Source: an uncultured Akkermansia sp. (GTDB lineage Bacteria > Verrucomicrobiota > Verrucomicrobiia > Verrucomicrobiales > Akkermansiaceae). Taken from it: a DNA stretch of 64,000 bases. Shown here piece after piece: positions 48,829 to 59,051 of the stretch (position 1 is its first letter; each line of letters starts with the position of its first letter). The notes beneath the pieces were generated by a model, which was not told the DNA's origin, did no database searches, and was given only the letters and a program-made list of their open reading frames with translations. Position numbers and translations under genes: made by a program. Location: NCBI GenBank assembly GCA_900548895.1, contig URLZ01000007.1, positions 1 through 64,000 of the forward strand. Direction: 5' to 3'.

Positions 48829-50691
48829 ATGAGACCTAAAATGGTAGACCTGCGAGACTACGTCCCGGGCGGCAAACGACTTCCCTCTTGGCTCATCAAC
48901 CTCGGCGAGCGCTTTCTGGGCTTTCACGCCCTCAACAAGGCACACGCACGCATCGAAGATGACTGGGATGCGGGCAGCAGCGAGAATTTCTTTCGACTTG
49001 CCTGCCATTATCTCAAGCTGCACTACGATCTCACGGGGCTGGAGAATATCCCCCGTGAAGGTCCCTGCGTGATTGTGGCCAATCATCCGCACGGCATGTC
49101 CGACGGCCTGATGTTCGGCGACATTGCCATGCTCGTGCGCGATGACATCCGCATTGTGGTCAACGAGTTTCTGGACTGCGTGCGCGGCATGCGTCCCTAC
49201 GAGATCAAGGTAGATGTCTACGGCGGCGAGGAGGCGACGCGCGCCAATCTGGCTGGCATGCGCGAGATTCTCAAGTGGCTCAAGGGGGGGCACTGTCTGC
49301 TCGTTTTTCCGAGCGGTTCGGCGGCGACGTGGTCGGGGCGCGACGGCTGCGTGGTGGATGACCCCTGGCAGAAAAACATTGCGTCGCTAATCCGCAAGAC
49401 AGGGGCAACGGTGGTGCCGATGCACATCTCAGGGCACACGGGGACGCTCTTCCAGCTCGTCAGCGTGGTGGCCAAGGAGAAGCGCTCCGGGCTGCTGGCG
49501 CGCGAGATCAAGCGCGACGGGCGCATGCGCCACAGCATTCACCTCGGCAAGCCGATTTCGCCCTCAGAAATGCGCCTGCTGGAGGATGATCAGGCTCTCT
49601 CCGACTACCTGCGCTTGCGCACGATGCTGCTGCGCTATCCGGGCACGCCTCACGGGCCGGTGATTTCTATGCCTCCGAAGGACAAGAGCGACGCGAAAGC
49701 GCAGCCCGCATCTTTGGCCGGCAGCGAGCCGTCGCGCCCCGCAGGGCAGCCTGACGCTCCCGCGCAGGAGCCCATCGCCGAAGGCGCCCGGGCCGATGAG
49801 CTGGCAGCCGAGATTGCGCGTTTGCCCGAGGAGTGTCTCATCTACCGATCGGACGCCAATCCTCTTTGCGTCTACGCGCTGGAGGCCCGGCACTCGGAGC
49901 TGCTGATGCGCGAGCTGGGCATTCAGCGCGAGCGCACCTTCCGCGCCGTGGGTGAGGGGTCGGGGCGCAGCTGTGATCTCGACCGCTGCGACGCCCACTA
50001 CACGCAGCTTGTGATGTGGGATGCCCGCGAGAAGCGCCTCGCCGGGGCCTATCGCGTGGGGCGCGTGGATCAGATTTTGAAGCAGCGGGGGCTCGAGGGG
50101 CTCTACAATGCGGAGTTTTTCCGCTTCGGCGAGCGCATGAAGGAGATTTTTCCGCGCAGCTTGGAGCTGGGGCGAGCCTTCATCACCCCCGAATATCAGC
50201 GCCTTGCCACCTCGCTGGATACGCTCTGGATGGGCATCGGCCATTTCATTAACCGCTATCCGGACTACCGCTATCTCTTCGGCACCGTCAGCATCTCCGG
50301 CGCCTACAGCGACACCTCCCGAGCCCTCATCATGGCCTTTCTGCAGCAGCACTACATGTGCAGCTCGCTGGCGGGGGATGCCACCGCACTCACGCCGCCG
50401 ACTCACCTCAAACTGCGCAGTGAGGACCTGCGACTGCTGCCGACGGCCCTCCCGGATCTCCAGACGCTCAACACCGTCGTTGCCGGCATTGAGGCCGATG
50501 GCAAGGGCATCCCCGTGCTGCTGCGCCAATACATCCGCTTGGGCGGACGCATGGTGGCCTTCAACATCGACGCCAGTTTCGGCAACACGCTCGACTGCCT
50601 CGTCGTCACGGATCTGGAGCAGACGCCCGAGCGTCTCTTCCGCCGCTACCGGGGTATTCGCCTTCAGAAGTCTGAAGAAGAGAAGGCTTGA
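48829..50691 (+). CDS. bifunctional acyltransferase, OlsF-like (PlsC domain + OlsB/GNAT domain)
   Basis: About 620 residues in two parts. Residues of about 50-270 are a PlsC-type acyltransferase: GPCVIVANHPHGMSDG (H-x4-D), then LLVFPSGSAATW and VVPMHISG. A low-complexity linker (about 285-325) follows. Residues of about 330-590 resemble the OlsB/hemolysin-type GNAT N-acyltransferase: ELLMRELGIQRERTFRAVGEGSGRSCDLDRCDAHYTQLVMWD in pieces, IAGAYRVGR-like LAGAYRVGRVDQIL, and LELGRAFITPEYQR. Such fusions (OlsF) make ornithine or related aminolipids by two acylations. The amino-acid substrate is not known here. It lies upstream of lptD, which fits an envelope-lipid context. Confidence 0.85.
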   Translation: MRPKMVDLRDYVPGGKRLPSWLINLGERFLGFHALNKAHARIEDDWDAGSSENFFRLACHYLKLHYDLTGLENIPREGPCVIVANHPHGMSDGLMFGDIAMLVRDDIRIVVNEFLDCVRGMRPYEIKVDVYGGEEATRANLAGMREILKWLKGGHCLLVFPSGSAATWSGRDGCVVDDPWQKNIASLIRKTGATVVPMHISGHTGTLFQLVSVVAKEKRSGLLAREIKRDGRMRHSIHLGKPISPSEMRLLEDDQALSDYLRLRTMLLRYPGTPHGPVISMPPKDKSDAKAQPASLAGSEPSRPAGQPDAPAQEPIAEGARADELAAEIARLPEECLIYRSDANPLCVYALEARHSELLMRELGIQRERTFRAVGEGSGRSCDLDRCDAHYTQLVMWDAREKRLAGAYRVGRVDQILKQRGLEGLYNAEFFRFGERMKEIFPRSLELGRAFITPEYQRLATSLDTLWMGIGHFINRYPDYRYLFGTVSISGAYSDTSRALIMAFLQQHYMCSSLAGDATALTPPTHLKLRSEDLRLLPTALPDLQTLNTVVAGIEADGKGIPVLLRQYIRLGGRMVAFNIDASFGNTLDCLVVTDLEQTPERLFRRYRGIRLQKSEEEKA

Positions 50692-50724
50692 CAGTGAAGC
50701 GAAACTAAGGCAGAATCAAGCGCG

Positions 50725-53169
50725 GTGACTCCACCATTTCACAGCTCACGCCCGCGGCTCGGGCTCGGCCTGCTCAGCGGCCTTCTGTCGGCAGCCCTTC
50801 CGCTGTCGGCTCAAACGGAGGAGCGACCTCCTCTGCTGCCTCTGCCCGGAGAGGCGTTCGCGTCCCCTGACACGTCTGATCCCTTCGGCGACCCGGCTCT
50901 GCGAAGCGTGGGTGATACCGGCTCGATTGTGCCGACGCAGCTGCCGGACAAAGCGCAGATTCTCAGTGAGAACGGCACGGTGGAGTACCGGGCCGACGGC
51001 AAGAGCATCATCTACAGCAACCCTCGCTCGGGCGTGCGCATGGTAACCGAGGACGGGCTTGACATGCAAAGCCGCAGTATTCGCATGGATCTCGGCGAGA
51101 AGGTCTCTCGGCTTGAGGGCCCCGTGACGATCTATCAGGGCGAGATGCTCATTCTGGCGGATTCCGCCACCTACGACTGGCAGAAACAGTCCGTTCAGGC
51201 TCAGGGTGTGAAGGCGAAGATGCAGGGGCTGATCGTGCGCAGCGATCGGGCGGATTTCACCACTCTGCCGGACAAGCGACAGCGCGTGAGCTTTCTGGAC
51301 ACCTTCGTCTCGACGGATGACTCTGAGTCGCCCGATGCTTGGCTCGGAGCCAAGGATCTATCGGTCGTTGCGGGAGAAACCATCACGGTGGGCGGTCTGA
51401 GCTTCGCAGCGGAAGACTACCAAATGCGCGTGCCGATTCTCGGCTGGTTTACCTTCACCCATTCGCTCAACCCGCGCGAGGGCTATCTGCCCATCATCGG
51501 CTCCAAATCCATCTGGGGAGCCTACTGGCTCAACCAGTACGGCTTTCTCATCGGCAACCGCCGCGTGGAGAACGGGATTCCGACGGCGGACTACCTCGTC
51601 ACCACACGGCTCGACGGCAGGACGCGCCGCGGACTCGGCTATGGTCTCGATGCCGAGGAGACGGCCATGGCCAAGCTGTACCCGGAAATGACCGGGCTCT
51701 CGCTCTACTTCGCCGATGACATTCACCCGAACATCAACCCGACGAACATCCCGCGCGAGCCCATCGACCGCTTCCGCTACCGACTCGCGCTGCAAACCTA
51801 CCACAAGCTCGTCGACGAGGGGCGCGAGGGAACGCTGAGTCTGGCCACCAACATCAACGTGCTGAGCGATCGCTACATGCTGCGCGACTTCTTTGAAGAC
51901 CTCAGTCGCGTGGATGACAAGCCTGACAACACGGTGCGACTCGAGTGGGTGCAGCCTACGGGGCAGCTGATGTTCAACACGCGCTTCGCTCCCAACGACT
52001 ACTACCCCACCGAGACGCGGGCCGAGCTCTCCGCCTACCGCGTGCGCTCCGTCATCGGCAACACCGGCATCGCCTATGAAACCAACAACGCGATGGGCTA
52101 CCTCAGGCAGGAGGTGCCGGCCTTTCAGCGGGCCGCATACAGGGAGGCCCTCAGCCGCATCACGGACTCTGATGTTCGCAACTATTACGAGCGACTGCTC
52201 AACGAGCAGGGCTTCTTCCGCATCAACAGCACGCACGAACTCTCGACGAGCTTCAAGGTATTGGAGTTCCTCAACGTCACGCCGAAGCTCGGCGGCGCGT
52301 ACTCCGGCTACTTTCACGTCGATCGCGTCGGCACGGACAACCGCTTCCTCGGCTACGCCGGCTGCGACTTTGACATCAAGTTTCACCGCACGTTCGAAAG
52401 CTTTAGCCTGCCGAGCCTGCGCATGCGCACGCTCACGCACCTGATCCACCCCTACGCGACCTTCTCCAGCGGCACCCTCTCCTCCTCCAATCCGCTTGTC
52501 CCTCAGCTGGACAGCTGGTCGAGCACGCTGAGCGGCTCCACCAACAACCCCATACCGCTGGATCTCTGCAGCTTCACCGGCATCGACAGCTGGGATAACT
52601 GGACAATCTGGCGCATGGGCGTACACAACCGCTTCACAACCCTCGTCGACGGCGAATCACGCGCCCTGTTGGACTGGAACGCCTTCATCGACTACAACGT
52701 CTCCAACCCCAACACCACCAACGAATTCTCCAACCTCTACTCGCTGATCCGCTTTACGCCAACGGAGCGCCTCACGCTCCGCCTGGAAACTCAGTTCCCT
52801 GTCATCGGCAGCAGCGACGGCTTCAACCAGTATAACATGGATCTCTCCTACATGCCCTATCGCTGGCTGGAGACCTCCATCGGCCTGCGCTACATGAGCG
52901 GTCACCCGATTCTCGAAGACAGCAAGCAGACCTACATTCAGGCTAACCTCCGCATCAACGATCGCTACACCGTGGCCGGGCGCTGGAACTGGGATATCGA
53001 GCAAAATCGCATGCCCATCCAGCAGTACTCCATCTTCCGCCACTCGGGCCCCTGGCACATCGGCGCCACGCTCTTCTTCCGCGACAACGGCGGCAAAAGG
53101 GAAACGGGATTCGGCATCTCCTTCACGCTGAGCGAGACCGGCACCGCCCTTCCCATCAACTTCCTCTGA
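50725..53169 (+). CDS. lptD: LPS-assembly outer-membrane protein LptD-like
   Basis: Outer-membrane protein of 814 residues. Signal peptide ([19 protein letters not shown]); the N-terminal OstA/LptA-like jelly-roll (about residues 75-190) has [37 protein letters not shown] in pieces and [31 protein letters not shown]. The rest is a large beta-barrel ending [19 protein letters not shown]. The barrel sequence is far from proteobacterial LptD, but the domain order fits; LptE is encoded at 33.5 kb. Start GTG 50725, 34 bases after the OlsF-like gene, suggests one transcript. An alternative reading is a generic OstA-domain barrel. Confidence 0.8.
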   Translation: MTPPFHSSRPRLGLGLLSGLLSAALPLSAQTEERPPLLPLPGEAFASPDTSDPFGDPALRSVGDTGSIVPTQLPDKAQILSENGTVEYRADGKSIIYSNPRSGVRMVTEDGLDMQSRSIRMDLGEKVSRLEGPVTIYQGEMLILADSATYDWQKQSVQAQGVKAKMQGLIVRSDRADFTTLPDKRQRVSFLDTFVSTDDSESPDAWLGAKDLSVVAGETITVGGLSFAAEDYQMRVPILGWFTFTHSLNPREGYLPIIGSKSIWGAYWLNQYGFLIGNRRVENGIPTADYLVTTRLDGRTRRGLGYGLDAEETAMAKLYPEMTGLSLYFADDIHPNINPTNIPREPIDRFRYRLALQTYHKLVDEGREGTLSLATNINVLSDRYMLRDFFEDLSRVDDKPDNTVRLEWVQPTGQLMFNTRFAPNDYYPTETRAELSAYRVRSVIGNTGIAYETNNAMGYLRQEVPAFQRAAYREALSRITDSDVRNYYERLLNEQGFFRINSTHELSTSFKVLEFLNVTPKLGGAYSGYFHVDRVGTDNRFLGYAGCDFDIKFHRTFESFSLPSLRMRTLTHLIHPYATFSSGTLSSSNPLVPQLDSWSSTLSGSTNNPIPLDLCSFTGIDSWDNWTIWRMGVHNRFTTLVDGESRALLDWNAFIDYNVSNPNTTNEFSNLYSLIRFTPTERLTLRLETQFPVIGSSDGFNQYNMDLSYMPYRWLETSIGLRYMSGHPILEDSKQTYIQANLRINDRYTVAGRWNWDIEQNRMPIQQYSIFRHSGPWHIGATLFFRDNGGKRETGFGISFTLSETGTALPINFL

Positions 53170-53203
53170 TTCCCCTCGCATCCAACCCACACCAACCTCA
53201 CCC

Positions 53204-54793
53204 ATGACAACGAAGAGCAGGACAGCATCCCCGAGCCTGCTCAGAGAGTTGGCAGGCGACAGCTTGGAGTTGCGCGTGCTCTCGGATATCTCTCGCGTGC
53301 TCGTCGGGCAGCGCGAAGTGGCCGGTCTACTCGAGCACATCTTTCAGGTACTGGAAGACCGACTGGGCTTTCGCCAAGGAGCGCTCTGCCTGCTGCAGGG
53401 CGAACAGCTCGTCATCGAGGCCAGCTACGGGCTCTCGGAAGAGGAGAAAGCCCTCGGCACCTACCATCTGGGCGAGGGCATCACCGGGCAGGTCGGGCAG
53501 ACGGGTGAGCCGGCCGTCATCCGCAACACGGCGCAGAACAGCCACTTCCTCAATCGCACAGGCGCCCTGCACGACGACATGTGTGAGTCCTTCCTCTGCG
53601 TGCCCATCAAGCACAGCGGTGCCATCATCGGCACGCTCTCGCTGGCCTTCCCGGTGCTGCCGGAGGAGACGCTCAGCAAGCTCATCAACCTGATGGAGGT
53701 CGTGGCCAACATCTTGGCCGATGCCGTGGCCTCCGTCCGCGAGCAGGTGGAAGAGCGCCAGCAGCTGGAGCGCGAGAACGATCGCATGCGCTACGAACTC
53801 GGGGAAAACACCGTCTTCCGCAACATCATCGGGCACTCGTCCGCCATGCGCAGCGTCTATCTGGAGATGGCCAAGGTGGCGCGCTCATCAGCCACCGTGC
53901 TGCTGCTCGGCGAATCCGGTACGGGCAAGGAGCTGCTGGCGCAAAATATCCACTACGCCTCCGATCGCCGGGACGGGCCCTTCGTCGCCGTCAACTGCGC
54001 CGCCCTGCCCGAGGGCCTCATCGAGTCGGAGCTCTTCGGGCACGAGAAAGGAGCCTTCACGGGCGCCATCAAGCAACGCATCGGCCGCTTTGAAGAAGCC
54101 TCCTCCGGCACACTCTTTCTCGATGAAATCGGCGACATCCCCGTGCAGACGCAGGTCAAACTGCTGCGCGTTCTGCAAGAGAAAGTCTTTGAGCGCGTCG
54201 GCTCCCAGCAGCCCATCCGCACCAACGCCCGCATCATCGCTGCCACCTCGCGCAACCTTGAGCAGATGAAAGAGCAGGGCAGCTTCCGCGAAGACCTCTA
54301 TTACCGCCTCGCCGTGCTGCCCATCGTCGTGCCGCCGCTGCGCAGCCGCAAAGTCGACATCATCTCGTTGGCCGACTACTTTCTGACCAAGTACAACAAG
54401 CAGTATCACAAAAACGTGCTGCGTCTCTCCACGCCCGCCATCAACATGCTCATGAGCTATCACTGGCCGGGCAACGTGCGCGAGCTTGAAAACATGATCG
54501 AGCGCGCAGTCATCATGTCGACCAGCAGTGTCATCAACGCCGTGGATCTGCCCCCTTCCCTTCAGACGGCCGCGGCCACCGGCACCGAAACCATCAAGAC
54601 CGAGGCCGGGCCGAACCGCGAGGGAGCGGGCATTGAAACTCTCACGGCCGCCTTCGAGACCGAACTCATCACCGAGGCGCTCAAGCGCACGCGCGGCAAC
54701 GTCTCCGCCGCTGCACGAGAGCTCAGCACCACCCTTCGCAAGCTGCATTACCGCATCCGCCAGCTGCACATTGACCCCTCTCAGTATCGCTGA
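53204..54793 (+). CDS. sigma-54-dependent activator, NifA-like (GAF-AAA-Fis HTH)
   Basis: Transcription activator of 529 residues. A GAF sensor domain covers about residues 20-180 ([68 protein letters not shown]), followed by a short coiled linker. The AAA+ domain spans about 205-440, with Walker A GESGTGKE, the sigma-54 contact loop GAFTGA, Walker B LFLDEIGD and PLRSRKVDI. The C-terminal Fis-type helix-turn-helix is [34 protein letters not shown]. It should drive genes with -24/-12 promoters; I found no convincing one in the 414 bases after it. The signal is unknown. Confidence 0.92.
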   Translation: MTTKSRTASPSLLRELAGDSLELRVLSDISRVLVGQREVAGLLEHIFQVLEDRLGFRQGALCLLQGEQLVIEASYGLSEEEKALGTYHLGEGITGQVGQTGEPAVIRNTAQNSHFLNRTGALHDDMCESFLCVPIKHSGAIIGTLSLAFPVLPEETLSKLINLMEVVANILADAVASVREQVEERQQLERENDRMRYELGENTVFRNIIGHSSAMRSVYLEMAKVARSSATVLLLGESGTGKELLAQNIHYASDRRDGPFVAVNCAALPEGLIESELFGHEKGAFTGAIKQRIGRFEEASSGTLFLDEIGDIPVQTQVKLLRVLQEKVFERVGSQQPIRTNARIIAATSRNLEQMKEQGSFREDLYYRLAVLPIVVPPLRSRKVDIISLADYFLTKYNKQYHKNVLRLSTPAINMLMSYHWPGNVRELENMIERAVIMSTSSVINAVDLPPSLQTAAATGTETIKTEAGPNREGAGIETLTAAFETELITEALKRTRGNVSAAARELSTTLRKLHYRIRQLHIDPSQYR

Positions 54794-55207
54794 GAATGAG
54801 CACGACTGAGGCGACGCTAGCGCCGCGGGGGAGGCTCCCGCTCGGCGCGGCGCGCACCGGCTCATTCGTGCCGTTGCGGCACCGCTTCAGCCAGCTGCGC
54901 GTCGCGCTAGATCGGGTATCCTGTGGCTCTGATGAACAGATTCACTTCCGCCCTCCCTCGACACCTCAGAGGGGATGCTCCGTCGTCGCCTCGACTGAAA
55001 CGAAGCGTGAGCCGATCGGTCGGGGACGTCTGCGTGGCAGCCGGCCTTCCCCTACCGAGCTCTTCGTGCTAGACGAAAACGCCGCTTCCGCCGCCCGGAG
55101 CCAAGGCCGTACGGGCGTGAACGGGAGCGGCAGAGCCCCCGTTTCCGCCTACATATTTTTATATCGTGTATTATATTTTATCCTTGCTATTTTGCGCTGA
55201 ATAGGGC
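54794..55207. other. intergenic region after the sigma-54 activator
   Basis: No gene that I can support. The first 330 bases are GC-rich with short frames only. The last 60 (55147-55190) form one of the most AT-rich stretches in the window, which probably carries the promoter of the next gene, but no clear -35/-10 pair or sigma-54 GG-N10-GC element stands out. Confidence 0.4.
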
Positions 55208-56743
55208 ATGATGCTCGCAGCAAGGGATGAGACCATGCAAAACGGCAATCTGAAGATCGGCATCATTCAAAGTTTCCCCGCCACGGCGGACTTCTCCGGC
55301 AACCTGCGACGCATCGTCCAAGGATATCGTGAATGCCTGGATCACGGCGCAGAACTCATCATCGCACCCGCCACAGCCCTCTGCGGTCTGGCCCCGCTGG
55401 CTCTCACCGGCCGCCGCTCCTTTATGATACAAACGCGGGCGGCGCTCGATGCCCTCGCCGCCGAGCTCAGCAGCGTCCCCCTGCTGCTGGGAGCCTATGC
55501 CCCCCTGTTGCCGGATGAGGCAGACGCCTGGGCGCGAACGCTGCCGGACTTCGCGACGGATCCGCTCGTACGCGTGGAGAGCGCTACCCCCGCCATGAGC
55601 ATCGTACCCTTCGAGCTGCGCAACAACTCCGTCCGCGAGCTGCCCGACGCCGGGCTGAGTCAAATCTGCGGCCTTGTCGCCTACATCGATATCAACGACG
55701 AGCCGACCCTCCTCGATGACAAAACGCCGGTCGACCTGATCATCCACCTCTCGACCGGGGCCTGGCACCGCCGCAGCCGCCGGACCGAGCAGAAAAACCG
55801 CCGCTGGGAAGCTACCCACAACCACTGCCCCGTCATCTGCTGCCACGCCGTCGGAACGGCCGAGGGACAGGTCTACGGCGGGGAATCATCGGCCCTCGAT
55901 GAGAACGGCCGAGAGCTGCTGCTCATGCCCGCCTTCCGCGAGAAAAACTGCGTCTTCACCCTGGGCAGCGGCGCCCGTCCGGTCGAAGAGCAGCGCGACG
56001 ATCTGACGCAACTGCACGAAGCCCTTCTGCGGGGCCTTCTCGACAGCGCCCGCAGCCACGCCGTCGAAGGCGCCTGCCTCTGCCTCGATCATGCGCACGC
56101 TCCCCTGCTGGCCAGGCTCGCCGTCGAGGCCTTCGGTTCCCGTAATGTGCTGGGCATCAGCTTCGGAAAGCCCGCCGTGCCGGCGGAGCAACTCGGTATC
56201 AACTCTCAGACGATTGAGCTGACGCCCCTGCTCAACGCCCTTCCCGACGTGCTGGATGAGGTCGCGCGCGAGGCCATGGCGGCCCGGCTGAGCGGCGGAA
56301 TGCTGGCCAGTCTGGCCGAGCAAAAGGGGCTGCTCTTGCTCTCCCCCCTCAGCCGGCACGACATCATGACCGGAGCCTTCACCCTCTACGGGGAAAGCTG
56401 CGCCCACCTGCTGCCCTTCGGCGATCTCTACGAGAGTGATCTGGAGGCCCTGAGCCGCAGCCTCGGCGTGCCGTCCGCTCAGGCGCAAGCCACAGCAAGC
56501 GCCGACGCCAAGGCTCGCGTGCTGCGCATGGACAACATCATCCACGAGCTGGCCAACCTCAACCACAGCCCGGGAGCTCTCATCAACCTTGCGGCCGACA
56601 TCTACCCCGAGAACGAGGTGCGCTACGTGCAGCGGCGCATGGCGACCAGCGAAGAGAGCCGGCGCCAGTTGCCGCCGGTGCTGCGCGTCGTGCCGGACTC
56701 GCAACAGCTCGCCTTCCCCATTCGCCACCGCCTCGACGACTGA
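55208..56743 (+). CDS. NAD-synthetase-like protein with degenerate catalytic sites
   Basis: About 511 residues with the layout of glutamine-dependent NadE: an N-terminal nitrilase-like domain (LKIGIIQSFPATADFSGNLRRI; ELIIAPATALCGLAPLALTG) and a C-terminal NAD-synthase-like domain (QKGLLLLSPLSRHDIMTGAFTLYGESCAHLLPFGDLYESDLEALSRSLG). Key residues are missing. The nitrilase PE motif reads PAT, no Lys/Cys catalytic signature is evident, and the P-loop SGGIDS is replaced by CLCLDHAHAP. It is therefore probably a pseudoenzyme, perhaps regulatory. ATG 55235 (MQNGNLKIG) is an alternative start. It lies downstream of the sigma-54 activator, same strand. Confidence 0.7.
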   Translation: MMLAARDETMQNGNLKIGIIQSFPATADFSGNLRRIVQGYRECLDHGAELIIAPATALCGLAPLALTGRRSFMIQTRAALDALAAELSSVPLLLGAYAPLLPDEADAWARTLPDFATDPLVRVESATPAMSIVPFELRNNSVRELPDAGLSQICGLVAYIDINDEPTLLDDKTPVDLIIHLSTGAWHRRSRRTEQKNRRWEATHNHCPVICCHAVGTAEGQVYGGESSALDENGRELLLMPAFREKNCVFTLGSGARPVEEQRDDLTQLHEALLRGLLDSARSHAVEGACLCLDHAHAPLLARLAVEAFGSRNVLGISFGKPAVPAEQLGINSQTIELTPLLNALPDVLDEVAREAMAARLSGGMLASLAEQKGLLLLSPLSRHDIMTGAFTLYGESCAHLLPFGDLYESDLEALSRSLGVPSAQAQATASADAKARVLRMDNIIHELANLNHSPGALINLAADIYPENEVRYVQRRMATSEESRRQLPPVLRVVPDSQQLAFPIRHRLDD

Positions 56744-56924
56744 GCTCGGCGGGCATCACGCCACATCGGCCGGGGAGCACGGGGACAAGATCCGACCGAG
56801 AGACGGGAGACGCCGCACTGAACGGGAGACGTCTCGCTGACGGCTTTCTGACTCGGACCGCAGACTGAGCCCCTCCCCTCACGCGCTCAAGCGGCAGAGA
56901 AAGGGCTCAGCAGCAGGACCGGGC

Positions 56925-57491
56925 TCAGGAGGCCTGGGACTTGCTGATCGGGCGCCCGCCGTCTCGCGACGACAGCGCGACGAAGAGCAGCGTCCAGCCC
57001 GAGAAAATCATCTCGACGGCAATGAGCGTTCCGATGAACCAGAGCGAGCTCTCGGGCCAGCCCCAGCAGACCATCACACCCAGAATCACCGAAATGATCG
57101 CGTTGAAGAAGCGCCACGGGCTGCCCGGCAGGCGGCGCATGGAAATCGCCACCGCGAAACGGATCAACCCGCCGATGAGCAGCGCCAGCCCGATCACCAG
57201 CGTCCAGAGTTGAAGCGACGCCACCGTCATCGAAATCATTGCCCAGCCCAGCACGAGGTAAACCACGCCGGCCAGCAGATTCCAGAGGCGGCTGCCGCGG
57301 CGCAGCACCTGCACCAGCCGCAGGACGCCGGCAGCCATGAGCACAAAGCCGCCCACCCAGACGGCGGAAGCCCCCAGCAGGAACGGGAAGCTCAGCAGAA
57401 TGAAGCCGAGAAAGAGCTCGGCAATGGCCATGATCGCCATCACCCAGGGATTGGTGAAAAAGCGACGAAGCGGGCAAGATGAATCACTCAT
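56925..57491 (-). CDS. HdeD family membrane protein
   Basis: Inner-membrane protein of 188 residues with six hydrophobic helices in the HdeD/DUF308 pattern (WVMAIMAIAELFLGFILLSFPF; WVGGFVLMAAGVLRLVQVL; LLAGVVYLVLGWAMISM; LVIGLALLIGGLIRFAVAI; FNAIISVILGVMVCWGWP; IGTLIAVEMIFSGWTLLFVAL). HdeD is linked to acid resistance in enterobacteria; the role elsewhere is unclear. Its start overlaps the superoxide dismutase gene by eight bases, so the two are co-translated. Confidence 0.85.
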   Translation of the reverse strand: MSDSSCPLRRFFTNPWVMAIMAIAELFLGFILLSFPFLLGASAVWVGGFVLMAAGVLRLVQVLRRGSRLWNLLAGVVYLVLGWAMISMTVASLQLWTLVIGLALLIGGLIRFAVAISMRRLPGSPWRFFNAIISVILGVMVCWGWPESSLWFIGTLIAVEMIFSGWTLLFVALSSRDGGRPISKSQAS

Positions 57492-58125
57492 GGCAGCAGC
57501 AACGTTGATAACGCTCTTCGACAACACACCAATCGACCGCCTTCAGGAAGGCCTCGACGTAGCCCGCGCGATTATTGCGGTAGCGCAGGTAATACGCGTG
57601 CTCCCACACGTCGCAGACCAGCAGGGGGCGCAGCGCCGGCACGAGAACATCCTGGTGACGGCAGATTCCCGTCACCATCAGGCGGCCGCTGACGGGATCC
57701 ACCCCCAGCATGCCCCAGCCGCTGCCCTGCACCGCCATCGTCACCGAGCGAAACACGCGCAGCAGACCCTCCATCGAACCGAAGGCCGTGTTGATCGCGT
57801 CGGCCAGGCGCCCCGTCGGGGCCGGAACCGGGTGCGGACTGAGATTCTCCCAGTACAGGCAGTGCAGAATGTGCCCGCCGAGGTTGAATGCGAGATTCTG
57901 CTGGGCCGCCGGGGCCGCATCGGGACTCAGCTCACCCAAGCCCACGCGCCGCAGCACATCGGCAGCGGCATTCGCGCCGGCCACGTAGGCGGCGTGATGG
58001 CGGTCATGGTGCAGCAGCACCGTTTCCGCGTCCAGAAAGGGCTCCAGCGCATCCGGAACCCAGGGAAGAGGCGGCAGCACATAGTGCCCCTCCGCAAATC
58101 CTTGATTCAAACAAAGGCAGTTCAT
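57484..58125 (-). CDS. superoxide dismutase, Fe/Mn family
   Basis: About 213 residues, cytosolic. Metal ligands are visible in order: LLHHDRHHAAYV (first His), NLGGHILHCLYWENL (second His), and CDVWEHAYYLRYRNNRAGYVEAFLK (Asp and third His). GSGWGMLGVDPVSGRLMV replaces the usual GSGWAWLV segment. Fe versus Mn specificity cannot be set by eye. Start 58125 (MNCLCLNQG) is chosen for family length. It ends in a Cys-rich CCCHE tail. It is overlapped by the HdeD gene and probably forms a stress operon with it. Confidence 0.9.
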   Translation of the reverse strand: MNCLCLNQGFAEGHYVLPPLPWVPDALEPFLDAETVLLHHDRHHAAYVAGANAAADVLRRVGLGELSPDAAPAAQQNLAFNLGGHILHCLYWENLSPHPVPAPTGRLADAINTAFGSMEGLLRVFRSVTMAVQGSGWGMLGVDPVSGRLMVTGICRHQDVLVPALRPLLVCDVWEHAYYLRYRNNRAGYVEAFLKAVDWCVVEERYQRCCCHE

Positions 58126-58250
58126 GGTAAAGGGGACGACACCGCGGACGGCAGATTCGCTCAATAACAAACAGATTTTTTTTCATTCCCCGCCCGCTGT
58201 TTCCTGAACAAACGCCGGAGGAAAAGCCGAAGGAGGGGGTAGACTGAGCC

Positions 58251-58979
58251 TCACTCCACGTCAATCGTCACCACCGTCGTGTTGTCCGCCGCCTCGAGGC
58301 CGAGGTTGCGGCAGGCCTCCACGATGAGCGAAGCCAGCGGAGCGCTGTGATCGCCGAGCAACTGCCGCGTCGAAAGAGGCAGAGAAGTCGGCTGCAGCAA
58401 ATCATCCGTCCCGTCCGTGGCGAGGATGATGCGATCGTGAGGCAAGAGCAAATAGGGCGTCGGCGGCGCATCCACCATGGGAATGCGCTCACCCGTCAGC
58501 GCCGAGCGCAGCTCGTGGCCGCGGCTCATCGCCTCGGCATGCGCCATGGTGCCCGCCTGCACGAACTCCTGATAGACCGCGCGCATCGAGTGATCTGCAT
58601 TGAGGCGCACGAGGCGCTTGTTGCGCCAGACGAAGAGAGGCGAATCGCCCACGCTCACCCACCACAGCACCCCCGCCCCGACAAAGGCCGCCAGCAAGGT
58701 CGTGCCGCCGAAGACCCCCGCGCGCTCGCAGACATCCCCCACAGCCTCATTCGCGTCCTCCAGCGCCCAGCAGAGCCTCTCGGAAACCGAACCCTCTGAG
58801 CGCTCCTCGAAGGCCGCCACAAACTCATCGGCCGCGCGCCGGGCCGAGCTCGCCCCGCAGGCATGCCCGCCCATGCCGTCGCAGACGACGGCGAGCAACC
58901 CGTTGGGGTAACATCTGACGACGTAGGCGTCCTCCTGCTTTTTCCGCCGTCCGATCCACTGAGCAATGTGCGCCTTCAT
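58251..58979 (-). CDS. PP2C-type serine/threonine phosphatase
   Basis: Metal-dependent protein phosphatase of 242 residues. Motifs in order: GRRKKQEDAYVV, LAVVCDGMGGHACG, GGTTLLAAFVG, VSVGDSPLFVWRN, LNADHSM, ILATDGTDDLL and the C-terminal metal-binding DNTTVVTIDVE. It has no membrane segment. PP2C enzymes of bacteria reverse Ser/Thr kinase signalling or act on STAS-type antagonists; a STAS protein is encoded at 28.6 kb, but linkage is not shown. The initiating Met is close to the QEDA motif, so the domain begins at once. Confidence 0.92.
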   Translation of the reverse strand: MKAHIAQWIGRRKKQEDAYVVRCYPNGLLAVVCDGMGGHACGASSARRAADEFVAAFEERSEGSVSERLCWALEDANEAVGDVCERAGVFGGTTLLAAFVGAGVLWWVSVGDSPLFVWRNKRLVRLNADHSMRAVYQEFVQAGTMAHAEAMSRGHELRSALTGERIPMVDAPPTPYLLLPHDRIILATDGTDDLLQPTSLPLSTRQLLGDHSAPLASLIVEACRNLGLEAADNTTVVTIDVE

Positions 58980-59006
58980 GAGACTCCTTCCCTAGCATAA
59001 AATGAA

Positions 59007-59035
59007 CCCCGGAGCAAGGATAAACTGCTCCGGGG
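59007..59035 (-). terminator. terminator of lysS
   Basis: A perfect 10-base-pair stem (CCCCGGAGCA / TGCTCCGGGG), 17 bases past the lysS stop on the minus strand, followed by TTCATTTTA. Confidence 0.75.
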
Positions 59036-59051
59036 CCCACGAAAGACGATC

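Noticed and set aside
54794..55207. A sigma-54 promoter for the gene after the NifA-like activator
   Set aside because: I looked for a TGGCAC-N5-TTGC type element and saw no acceptable match.
55208..56743. Annotation as a functional NAD synthetase
   Set aside because: The ATP-binding SGGIDS loop and the nitrilase Glu are absent, so catalysis is unlikely despite overall similarity.
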